From positions 1 through 9,603 of the forward strand of contig JAPOQV010000160.1 of the NCBI GenBank assembly GCA_026710565.1: DNA of 9,603 bases. The letters are read 5' to 3'. The notes beneath the pieces are model-generated. The model saw only the letters and a program-made list of their open reading frames with translations, searched no databases and was not told the origin of the DNA. This DNA is from Spirochaetaceae bacterium. Lineage in GTDB: Bacteria > Spirochaetota > Spirochaetia > SZUA-6 > Bin103. Position numbers and translations under genes: made by a program. Below are positions 1 to 6,439 of the stretch, in pieces. Every line of letters begins with the position of its first letter. Positions within the stretch are counted from its first letter, which is position 1.

Positions 1-592
1 CCCAACCCGTTCGTCCCCCGGGCGGTTGGCGGAGACGCGGAGCCGGGCGCAGGATCCTCTGCCCCCGCTCGAACTCGTCCAGCCACTCGTCGATCTCCAC
101 GGCCAGCTCTTCCGCCGCCGGCGGCACCAGGCCCACCTCGCAGGCGGGCCCGAGCTCGCGCTGCGCCTTCTTGCGGTAGGTGCTGAGCATGCGATCGCCG
201 ATGCGCGCCACCTCGTAGAAGTCCTCCGACAGCAGCACCAGCACCGGCACCTTGAGCGCGCCGTTGATGCGCAGCTCCTCGGCGAGGGCGTCCTCGACCC
301 GTTCGACGAAGCGCAGGTCGAGACCAGGGGACCCGGCGGCGATCGCTTCGAGGATCGGCCCCTGGCGGACGCAGTCCCCGCACCAGATGCCGCTCAGGCA
401 GAGCACCGGCATGTTTCGCACGAAGGTGGCGGCGCGCTGCTGCTGCTCGTCGCCGAGCGCGATGCGCCCGGCCATCGCCTCCCATTTCGCGCGGTGGTTG
501 TCCGGTCCATCGGCGAGGTACGGACCCATCGGCTTGGCCGCATCGAACTGCGATCGCCAGAAGTCCTGGCGGGTGTCGCTATACTTTCCCAT
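1..592 (-). CDS. Thioredoxin-fold protein, 3' end outside window
   Basis: Probable thiol-disulfide oxidoreductase or thioredoxin-like protein of the cytosol; 197 codons are visible and the frame is still open at base 1. Residues 62-82 contain the signature W-C-G-D-C (W70, C71, C74) at the start of a helix. A cis-proline candidate (P116, in KVPVLVLL) sits before the next strand, as in the thioredoxin fold. The roughly 60 residues before the fold are charged and show no signal peptide. After residue 180 the visible sequence turns rich in Pro and Arg, unusual for the family, and may be a tail or a frameshift near the window edge. The start is ATG at 592, with GGAGG six bases upstream inside the end of aspS. 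The gene overlaps aspS by 14 bases, so the two are probably co-translated. The substrate is unknown. Confidence 0.8.
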   Translation of the reverse strand, partial: MGKYSDTRQDFWRSQFDAAKPMGPYLADGPDNHRAKWEAMAGRIALGDEQQQRAATFVRNMPVLCLSGIWCGDCVRQGPILEAIAAGSPGLDLRFVERVEDALAEELRINGALKVPVLVLLSEDFYEVARIGDRMLSTYRKKAQRELGPACEVGLVPPAAEELAVEIDEWLDEFERGQRILRPAPRLRQPPGGRTGW

Positions 593-2351
593 CGTCGTCC
601 TCCGTTACGGTGATCTGCAGGCCTACCTGCGCGAGTTGCTCGGCGTCGACCGGTGACGGCGAGCCGTCCATCAGCGACGCCATCGCCGTGTTCTTGGGAA
701 AGGCGATCACCTCGCGGATGGTGGGCTGTCCGGCCATCAGCATCACCAGCCGGTCCAGTCCGAAGGCGATGCCGCCGTGCGGCGGCGGCCCGTAGCGGAA
801 CGCGTCGAGCATGAAGCCGAACCGCCGGCGCGCCTCGTCCCGATCGATGCCCATCAGCGCGAACACCCGTTCCTGCAGGGCGCGGTCGTGGATCCGGATC
901 GAGCCGGAACCGAGCTCCGTACCGTCGAGGACGAGGTCGTAGATCTCGCCCCGCACCGATCCGGGATCGGACTCCAGGCGGTCCAGGTCCTGCTCCTGCG
1001 GTCGCGAGAACGGGTTGTGGCTGAAGTCCCAGCGGTCCTCGTCTTCGTTCCTTTCGAACAGCGGGAAATCCGTGATCCAGCAGAAGCGGTGGCCGTCGAG
1101 CTGCCGTTCCGTTCCGAGCGCGGTGCGGACCGCGCCAAGCGACTCGCAGGCGGTCTGGCGGCCGTCGGCGACGAACAGGGCAACGTCGCCGGCGGCGGCG
1201 CCCAACGCGTCGATCGCCTGCGGGGCCACCGAGCCCAGGAAGCGGGCGATGCCTCCATCCAGACCGTCTGCGGTGACGCGGGTCCACGCCAGGCCCTTGG
1301 CGCCCTGCGCCTTCGCATGCTGCTCCAGCGCGTCGATGCGGGCGCGCGACAGGCCGTCCCCGGACACGGTCAGCGCCTTGACCACGCCGCCGCCGTCGAG
1401 GACCGAGCGGAACACCTTGAAGTCGGTCCGTTCGGCGACCGCGCCGAAGTCGATGAGCGGCAACTCGAAGCGCAGGTCGGGATTCTCCGAGCCGTAGCGG
1501 TCGATCGCCTCGTCGTGGGTGATGCGCGGGAACGGGATGTCGAGCGCCTGGTCCAGGCAGCGCGCGAACACGCGCGCCAGCATGGTCTCGACGGCGGTGA
1601 AGATGTCTTCGCGATCCACGAAGCTCGCCTCAAGGTCGATCTGCGTGAACTCCGGCTGGCGGTCGCCGCGCGTGTCTTCGTCCCGGTAGCAGCGGGCGAT
1701 CTGGAAGTAGCGGTCCAGCCCGCTGACCATCAGGAGCTGCTTGAAGATCTGCGGCGACTGCGGCAGCGCGTAGAAACTCCCGGGGGACACTCGGGACGGG
1801 ACGATGAAGTCGCGCGCGCCCTCCGGAGTGGAGCGCATCATGGTGGGGGTCTCCACCTCCAGGAAGCCCTGGTCGGTAAGCGCCGCGCGCACCTCGGCCG
1901 TGGCGGCGCTGCGCAGGGCCAGGTTGCGCTGCATGACGCCGGAGCGGAGGTCCAGGTAGCGATAGGTCTGGCGCAACTCCTCGCGTGCGTCGACCGTGTC
2001 GCCGATCGCGAACGGCAGCGGGTCGCAGGCCGACAGCACCTCGATCTCCGTCGCGGCCAGCTCGATCTCGCCCGTAGCCTGGCCGGCGTTGGCCATGTCG
2101 GCGGGGCGCAGGCGCACCGTGCCCGCTACCGCGATGCAGTACTCGTCGCGCAGCGCTGCCGCCGCCGCGTGCGCCTCCTGCGGCGAAGACTCGTCCACCA
2201 CCACCTGCGTGACCCCGTAGCGGTCGCGCAGGTTGAGGAAGCGGATGCCGCCGTGGTCGCGCCAGGATGCGACCCAGCCGCCCAGCACCACCTGCGCCCC
2301 GGCGTCGGCGGCTCGCAACTCGCCGCACGTCTTGGTTCGTTTCAGTCCCAT
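579..2351 (-). CDS. aspS: Aspartyl-tRNA synthetase (class II, bacterial type)
   Basis: Attaches aspartate to tRNA-Asp in the cytosol; 590 residues, the normal bacterial length. Domains in order: an N-terminal OB-fold anticodon-binding domain (about 1-110), the class II catalytic core, an inserted GAD domain (about 290-420), then the end of the core. Visible signatures are STPEGARDFIVPSR (174-187), ALPQSPQIFKQLLM (195-208), motif 2 around CYRDEDTRGDRQPEFTQID (221-239) and motif 3 with GIAFGLDR (527-534). The OB-fold reads R-D-H-G-G with His at residue 33. From memory, the non-discriminating Pseudomonas aeruginosa enzyme has His there and E. coli has Leu, so this enzyme may also charge tRNA-Asn (inference). 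The start is ATG at 2351, with no strong ribosome binding site seen. It lies 36 bases after the ancestral end of the upstream nuclease gene on the same strand and may receive read-through from it. Confidence 0.97.
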   Translation of the reverse strand: MGLKRTKTCGELRAADAGAQVVLGGWVASWRDHGGIRFLNLRDRYGVTQVVVDESSPQEAHAAAAALRDEYCIAVAGTVRLRPADMANAGQATGEIELAATEIEVLSACDPLPFAIGDTVDAREELRQTYRYLDLRSGVMQRNLALRSAATAEVRAALTDQGFLEVETPTMMRSTPEGARDFIVPSRVSPGSFYALPQSPQIFKQLLMVSGLDRYFQIARCYRDEDTRGDRQPEFTQIDLEASFVDREDIFTAVETMLARVFARCLDQALDIPFPRITHDEAIDRYGSENPDLRFELPLIDFGAVAERTDFKVFRSVLDGGGVVKALTVSGDGLSRARIDALEQHAKAQGAKGLAWTRVTADGLDGGIARFLGSVAPQAIDALGAAAGDVALFVADGRQTACESLGAVRTALGTERQLDGHRFCWITDFPLFERNEDEDRWDFSHNPFSRPQEQDLDRLESDPGSVRGEIYDLVLDGTELGSGSIRIHDRALQERVFALMGIDRDEARRRFGFMLDAFRYGPPPHGGIAFGLDRLVMLMAGQPTIREVIAFPKNTAMASLMDGSPSPVDAEQLAQVGLQITVTEDDDGKV

Positions 2352-2387
2352 GTGGATCGGGACCGTACCATGAGGCGGGTGTGGGTC

Positions 2388-2574
2388 TCAGGCGAGGTCC
2401 TGGGCCAACAGAAAGCTCAGGTCGCCTCGTTTCGCCTGGGTGGCAAGCCAGTTCGCTCCCTCGGCTGTGAGAAGCAGAGGCAAGATCCGTGGCAGGAGGC
2501 TGTCACCGGCAAGCAGCCAACGTACACGCGCGGGCGGCATGCGCCCGAGTGTGGCCAGAATCCAGTCGTCGGGC
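2388..2574 (-). pseudogene. Detached C-terminal segment of the HEAT-repeat nuclease gene
   Basis: This is the natural continuation of the HEAT-repeat gene, in a different frame. Read on the minus strand it gives a protein-like sequence beginning TTPDDWILATLGRMPPARVR and ending LLAQDLA, with a TGA stop at 2388-2390. It has amphipathic helices typical of a HEAT-repeat end. The same bases read in the upstream frame give a low-complexity His/Arg/Ala tail ending at 2503. Removing one copy of the adjacent 7-bp duplication joins the two frames exactly, giving about 492 residues. Without the duplication the gap to aspS would be 36 bases. A sequencing or assembly error is the main alternative. Confidence 0.7.
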
Positions 2575-3873
2575 GTCGTGTGTCGTGTGTGCCGCGGCTG
2601 TTAGCGCCGTGATCACCCCGTCAGAACCGATCGCCGCCAGAACTGCCGAAGCCGCAGCCCGCCCCCGGTCTCCGCCAGAAGCAAGTGTGTTCACCAGGCG
2701 CTTGATGGTGGCAGGGGGCGTATGGTCATCGAAGCCAGCGATTGCATGTAAAGCGACATCGTCGTCCGGGTCGTCAATGAAGCCGAGGAGGTCGTCATAT
2801 CGTTGGATGCCGCTCTTGCCGAGCCCCCAGACCGCAGCCTGCCGCAGCTCATCGCCCCGAAAGCGCTCGGCGCCGGCGATCCGCGTGAGATGTTCGCGCG
2901 CGAACGGCGTGTCGCCCAGCTCAGCAAGGATGAATACGGCTTCCATTCTGAGATCGGGTCGATCGTCGGTACTCCAGATGAACTCCGACAACCACTCCTC
3001 GCCTTGACCGGAGCCGAGCGACGCGGCGACGCCCGCAGCCTCAAGGACTACTCGGTCATCGCCCCCATCGTCGATTACGTCTTCCAGCAAGGCGGTGCGT
3101 CGCGCTCCCAGGTCATGACGATGTGCCAAGGCTCTGACCGCAGCGTAACGATCCACATCGCTGGCGGAACCGAGGGAGGGAATCGGGTCGTAGTCGCTGT
3201 TCAAGGAAGAAGACAAGTCGGCAAGGGACGAGGGTACACCCGCGATTATCGCGGAGCGCGCCTTGAACGTGTCGCGCGCACGAACGTAGGGGTTCCTCCC
3301 CTTCAGCAGGTACGTCTGCCGCCGTTCCGGTCGCCTTCGATCACCTCGCATCTGCACGACGATTCTGTCCGTGCTGACCGCGAGAACCGTCCCGTCGCGA
3401 GAGGGAACCGTCGCCGGCCACGTACGATCTCGCTCCGCACCTTCCGAGGCGGATTTCGGAGGACCGAGAGTGGAGAATCTGACCGAACTGCGCAGTGCTG
3501 CAACTGTCAGAAACACCGGCTCGTCGACGGTAACAGGGCGTGCATCACGAAACGAGCAAGCGACGAACGCGATGAGGTCGCTATCGCGCAGCCCCGCGTC
3601 CCACGCCCGATCCGGATTGGACGGCGTATCACTCATCCGGATTCTGAGATCCGTCTTCGCGCGCACCTCTACTCGCAAACCGGTCTTGACGCACAGGAGA
3701 TCCGGAAGGCGCAGCCGCTTTATTTTCGTCGACCAGATCTTGTTCGATCCGCAATAGCGCTCAAGCTCGATGGGTTCGAACCCCGCTCGGCGAAGAGTCT
3801 CCATCGTCCGGTGAACACCTGCGGCACCCATGCTCAGAAAACGGAGGAAACTCGCGTCGGCCTTGAAGGGCAT
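2503..3873 (-). CDS. PD-(D/E)XK-like nuclease with HEAT repeats, frameshifted near its 3' end
   Basis: Likely the restriction or effector partner of the divergent methyltransferase; 456 residues as it stands. The N-terminal part (about 20-105) reads like a restriction-endonuclease fold: P57-D58 on one strand, then E69-V-R-A-K73 on the next, followed by a conserved-looking RAWDAGLRDSDLIAFV block (89-104). The usual E-X-K is E-V-R here, with a lysine two residues later, so catalysis is uncertain. Residues 110-200 are probably mostly beta strands. Residues 238-430 hold about five helical HEAT-type repeats (for example EAVFILAELG, RQAAVWGLGKSG, ALHAIAGFDD), a protein- or DNA-binding solenoid. The start ATG overlaps the regulator's stop codon (TGATG), implying translational coupling. 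A 7-bp duplication at 2575-2588 shifts the frame, so the last 27 or so residues are probably not native. It could instead be a non-catalytic sensor. Confidence 0.75.
   Translation of the reverse strand: MPFKADASFLRFLSMGAAGVHRTMETLRRAGFEPIELERYCGSNKIWSTKIKRLRLPDLLCVKTGLRVEVRAKTDLRIRMSDTPSNPDRAWDAGLRDSDLIAFVACSFRDARPVTVDEPVFLTVAALRSSVRFSTLGPPKSASEGAERDRTWPATVPSRDGTVLAVSTDRIVVQMRGDRRRPERRQTYLLKGRNPYVRARDTFKARSAIIAGVPSSLADLSSSLNSDYDPIPSLGSASDVDRYAAVRALAHRHDLGARRTALLEDVIDDGGDDRVVLEAAGVAASLGSGQGEEWLSEFIWSTDDRPDLRMEAVFILAELGDTPFAREHLTRIAGAERFRGDELRQAAVWGLGKSGIQRYDDLLGFIDDPDDDVALHAIAGFDDHTPPATIKRLVNTLASGGDRGRAAASAVLAAIGSDGVITALTAAAHTTHDARRLDSGHTRAHAARACTLAACR
2575..2588. repeat. 7-bp tandem duplication (GTCGTGT x2) causing a frameshift
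   Basis: GTCGTGT occurs twice back to back on the plus strand (ACACGAC twice in the coding direction). Seven bases are not a multiple of three. Deleting one copy joins the HEAT-repeat frame ending at 2503 to the protein-like frame ending at 2388. This is consistent with replication slippage producing an off state, or with an assembly error. Confidence 0.75.
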
Positions 3874-4097
3874 CAGCGCTCAGCGTGGCCGACCTGCAGC
3901 AGGTGCGCCGGTTCGACACCCAGTGCATGTGCGAGTGAGAAGATGTTCTCTACCGAGACGTTTCGCTTGCCCCGTTCCACGGAGCTGATGTAGGTGCGAT
4001 GGAGATTGGAACGCGCGGCAAGCTCCTCCTGGGATAGCCCGGCAGAGGTGCGGAGCCGCCTGAGGTTGACTGCGAGTATGTGCTTCGGGTCGCGAAT
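3873..4097 (-). CDS. XRE-family controller-type regulator of the R-M-like cassette
   Basis: A small cytosolic DNA-binding protein, 74 residues from the proposed start. Nearly all of it is one helix-turn-helix domain: NLRRLRTSAGLSQEELAARS (11-30), then the recognition-helix region NLHRTYISSVERGKRN (31-46) and a closing SLAHALGVEPAHLL (54-67). Size and position match the controller (C) proteins of type II restriction-modification systems, which switch on their own operon and delay nuclease synthesis. Its TGA stop overlaps the nuclease ATG by one base. The start is odd: no ATG, GTG or TTG is in frame between the upstream TGA (4103-4101) and the domain. ATT at 4097 is the only near-cognate codon, with GGGGG nine bases upstream. 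GTG at 4107 and TTG at 4104 lie in another frame, so a small frameshift is the alternative. Confidence 0.75.
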   Translation of the reverse strand: MRDPKHILAVNLRRLRTSAGLSQEELAARSNLHRTYISSVERGKRNVSVENIFSLAHALGVEPAHLLQVGHAER

Positions 4098-4119
4098 CGC
4101 TCAACACCCCCTCGAGTGG

Positions 4120-4149
4120 TTGCGACCGACCGTACGCAGCCTGTAAACT
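4120..4149 (+). promoter_or_regulatory. Possible methyltransferase promoter
   Basis: A plausible sigma-70-type pair: -35 TTGCGA at 4120-4125 and -10 TAAACT at 4144-4149, with an 18-bp spacer. The predicted start of transcription near 4156 lies downstream of ATG 4150, which would favour ATG 4165 with a very short leader. Prediction by eye only. Confidence 0.3.
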
Positions 4150-4173
4150 ATGAGTCTACAGACTATGCGTCAA
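4145..4173 (-). promoter_or_regulatory. Possible promoter of the regulator-nuclease operon
   Basis: On the minus strand, TTGACG at 4173-4168 matches the -35 consensus at five of six bases. TAGTTT at 4150-4145 could be a weak -10, with a 17-bp spacer. This promoter would lie entirely over the two C-box-like repeats. A weak -10 that depends on an activator is typical of controller-driven promoters (established for the family; inferred here). Confidence 0.35.
4146..4171. promoter_or_regulatory. Tandem C-box-like operator
   Basis: Two 11-bp near-palindromes, AACTATGAGTC (4146-4156) and GACTATGCGTC (4161-4171), share nine of eleven bases and are separated by exactly four bases (taca). Each resembles the GACT-N3-AGTC half-boxes described for type II controller proteins, with one mismatch per box. 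The array sits between the controller gene and the divergent methyltransferase gene. It covers both possible methyltransferase start codons (ATG at 4150 and 4165). It is the natural binding site for the regulator encoded at 3873-4097. Confidence 0.65.
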
Positions 4174-5970
4174 CACTCTGCGCTCGAAGGAAGCACGGGA
4201 GACGCCCGGCTCCCACGCATGGGGAGCCTCTCGGCAACCATTGTGGCGCCACGAACCGATCCGGTCTACAACTGCCACACGTACCTCACGAAGGTGCCGA
4301 TCGGCGCAATCCGACCGTTCATCGAGGCCTTCACCGAACCCGGTGAGGTTGTAGCCGACTTCTTCGCCGGCTCCGGGATGACCGGGCTTGCGGCACAGCA
4401 ACTCAATCGTCGAGCGCGACTCAGCGACATCTCGGTGCTCGGACATCACATCGCACATGGGTACCTGACCGATCTCCCTGAAGAGACGCTTCGGGGCGCA
4501 GCCACCCAAGCCATTCAGCAGGCACGCGCCGCCACGGCACCGCTCTACGAGACGAGGCGTGATACCGACAACAACCTGGTGGAGCTCATTCGCACCGTGT
4601 GGTCGTTCTGCTACCGCTGTCCTCGTTGTGATGTCGAGATAACGTACTTTGAGGAACTGAATGAAGAGGGAAAGTCGCCCCGGAGCTGCCCGGGCTGCGG
4701 AGCTGGTTTTTCCCGCCGTTCCTGGCGTCGCAGCGACGATGTACCGGTCCAAGTGGTGGTTCGGGGCGAGAATGGGCGTCAGGTCGAACAGCCCGTATCG
4801 GCCCTTGACTGGCGCAACATCGCGAATGCGCACAGCGACCCACGTCTCGAGGAGGTCCCGTCGCTGCCGATCGAGCCGCATAGAGAGATGTATGGCCGAT
4901 CCGGATTGGGAAAGTCAGGCATGACCGAGACTGCGATGTTCTTTTCGCCTCGCAACGCGATCGTCCTGCTGGAGCTCTGGAAGGCGATCGCAGACGTGTC
5001 TGATAGCGCGATTCGACAGAAACTCAGGTTCGCGTTTACGGCTATTCTTCCGCGAGCATCGAAGAGGTATCAGTGGAGCCCGATGCGCCCACTGAATGCA
5101 CAGAATCAGACCTACTACATTGCGCCGGTCTACTATGAGTGGAACGTCTTCGATCTGTTCGTCAGAAAATTGAACGCGGTGATCCGAGCCGATGGCGTGC
5201 TGTTCGGGCGCCAACCAATGCTCACCGGGCTTTCATCGAAAGACGTTACCTATCACATCACGTCCGCGGACCGCCTCTCCCACCTCGACGAAGCGTCGAT
5301 CGACTACGTGTTCATCGATCCTCCGTTTGGCAGCAACATCTTCTACAGCGACATGAACCTGTTTCAGGAAGCTTGGCTGGGGAGGATGACGGACCAATCG
5401 TCCGAAGCGGTAGTCCATACCACGGGAAGGCAGAAAAACGGTGCCGCGGAACGCTATGCGAACCTGCTCCGCGCCTCGTTCGAGGAAGCGCGGAGGATTC
5501 TGAAACCGGGACGGTACATGTCCGTGGTATTTGGGAACAGCAGCGGGCGAATCTGGGGGCTCGTCCAGAGAGCACTACGGGATGCCGGCTTCAAGCCGTC
5601 ACCTGTTCACGTAGCGGTCCTTGACAAGGGACAGCGATCTGTCAAGGGACTCAACTCCGGTTCAGAGGGTGTCGTCACCATAGACCTCGTCCTGACGGTC
5701 CAGAAGCCCGATCTTGGCGAACCGGCCATGAGTGCGGTGTTTGCAATCGGTGACACCGCAGCACTGGTCCGTGAGGCCATCGAGGACCTGTCCGACTCGA
5801 AAGACTCGAGTCCCAGCTATATCTACGCCAACATTCTCAGAACGGCCATCCAACGAGGTTTGGTCTTGGACGATCTGCATCTGGGCGACGTGCTTGTCGC
5901 CCTCCGCAACGCGGGCTTCTCGGTGAGCCCACGCACCGGACTGATCGGTCGTGTTGAACGAGAGAGCTGA
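4150..5970 (+). CDS. DNA amino-methyltransferase (N6-adenine or N4-cytosine) with zinc ribbon
   Basis: Transfers a methyl group from S-adenosylmethionine to a base of its target site, probably protecting it from the divergent nuclease; 606 residues. An N-terminal segment with YNCHTYLTKVPIGAIRPFI (40-58) leads into SAM-binding motif I, D70-FFAGSGMTG. Residues 157-183 carry a four-cysteine zinc ribbon (C157, C160, C180, C183) inside the region between motif I and the catalytic motif, so it may belong to target recognition. Catalytic motif IV is D390-PPFG, followed by YSDMNLFQEAWLG (399-411) and LKPGRYMSVVFGN (451-463). The order I, recognition region, IV is alpha-like. Residues 527-606 form an extra C-terminal, probably helical, domain. 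ATG 4150 is the longest start; ATG 4165 and ATG 4219 are alternatives, none with a good ribosome binding site. The base modified and the site are unknown. Confidence 0.88.
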   Translation: MSLQTMRQHSALEGSTGDARLPRMGSLSATIVAPRTDPVYNCHTYLTKVPIGAIRPFIEAFTEPGEVVADFFAGSGMTGLAAQQLNRRARLSDISVLGHHIAHGYLTDLPEETLRGAATQAIQQARAATAPLYETRRDTDNNLVELIRTVWSFCYRCPRCDVEITYFEELNEEGKSPRSCPGCGAGFSRRSWRRSDDVPVQVVVRGENGRQVEQPVSALDWRNIANAHSDPRLEEVPSLPIEPHREMYGRSGLGKSGMTETAMFFSPRNAIVLLELWKAIADVSDSAIRQKLRFAFTAILPRASKRYQWSPMRPLNAQNQTYYIAPVYYEWNVFDLFVRKLNAVIRADGVLFGRQPMLTGLSSKDVTYHITSADRLSHLDEASIDYVFIDPPFGSNIFYSDMNLFQEAWLGRMTDQSSEAVVHTTGRQKNGAAERYANLLRASFEEARRILKPGRYMSVVFGNSSGRIWGLVQRALRDAGFKPSPVHVAVLDKGQRSVKGLNSGSEGVVTIDLVLTVQKPDLGEPAMSAVFAIGDTAALVREAIEDLSDSKDSSPSYIYANILRTAIQRGLVLDDLHLGDVLVALRNAGFSVSPRTGLIGRVERES

Positions 5971-5983
5971 GCGAAGACCGCCA

Positions 5984-6439
5984 TCACCCCGACGACATTC
6001 TCCGACCGGCCTCTGCAGGTTCACGCCGGCGCGAACGAATCCTCCAGGTCGCCGCGATCGCCACCAAAGCGGCCATGGCGAGGCCGCCGGGCGCCAGGGC
6101 CGGAGCCACGCCGCGCAGGGCACCCCACAGCACCTCCCCGGTCGATGCGGCGAGGTGGATCTCCCGCTCGAAGGCCGCGTTGCCGGCCACGTGCTGGTAC
6201 ATGCCCAGCGCCGCGCCGGCGATCACCGCCGACATCACCAGACGCAGCAGCACCGCCGTCAGAGCAGCCGGCCTCAGGGCGAACAGGCCGATGCTGAGGA
6301 TCGCCACCGCCGACAGCGTGAAAGGGGTGATCTGCCACGGCAGGCCCCAGTGCTCCATCAGCAGCAGCTCGGCGATCATGCCGGCGAAGCCGGCCGCGGC
6401 GATGCCGAGCAGGACCGCCCGCAGCCGCGGTTCGATCAC
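5984..6439 (-). CDS. Small integral membrane protein of unknown function
   Basis: A 151-residue hydrophobic protein with about four predicted membrane segments (roughly 8-28, 38-56, 58-78 and 110-131). The C-terminal tail is Arg-rich (TWRIRSRRREP), suggesting a cytoplasmic end. I recognise no family. Translation starts at GTG 6439, and its first bases overlap the stop codon of the preceding lipoprotein gene (GTGA, four bases), so the two are coupled and probably expressed together. It ends 13 bases from the converging methyltransferase gene, with no clear terminator between them. Confidence 0.75.
   Translation of the reverse strand: MIEPRLRAVLLGIAAAGFAGMIAELLLMEHWGLPWQITPFTLSAVAILSIGLFALRPAALTAVLLRLVMSAVIAGAALGMYQHVAGNAAFEREIHLAASTGEVLWGALRGVAPALAPGGLAMAALVAIAATWRIRSRRREPAEAGRRMSSG

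Noticed and set aside
777..2612. 611-codon open frame on the plus strand
   Set aside because: It runs antisense to aspS, whose family motifs are unmistakable. The translation is low-complexity Arg/Val/Ala, typical of an antisense shadow in GC-rich DNA.
3772..3783. GGGTTCGAACCC palindrome resembling a tRNA T-arm
   Set aside because: It lies inside the nuclease coding frame (encoding G-F-E-P), and no acceptor, D or anticodon stem can be placed around it.
2803..3993. 396-codon open frame on the plus strand
   Set aside because: It is antisense to the HEAT-repeat nuclease and regulator genes, which have recognisable motifs and a coupled junction.
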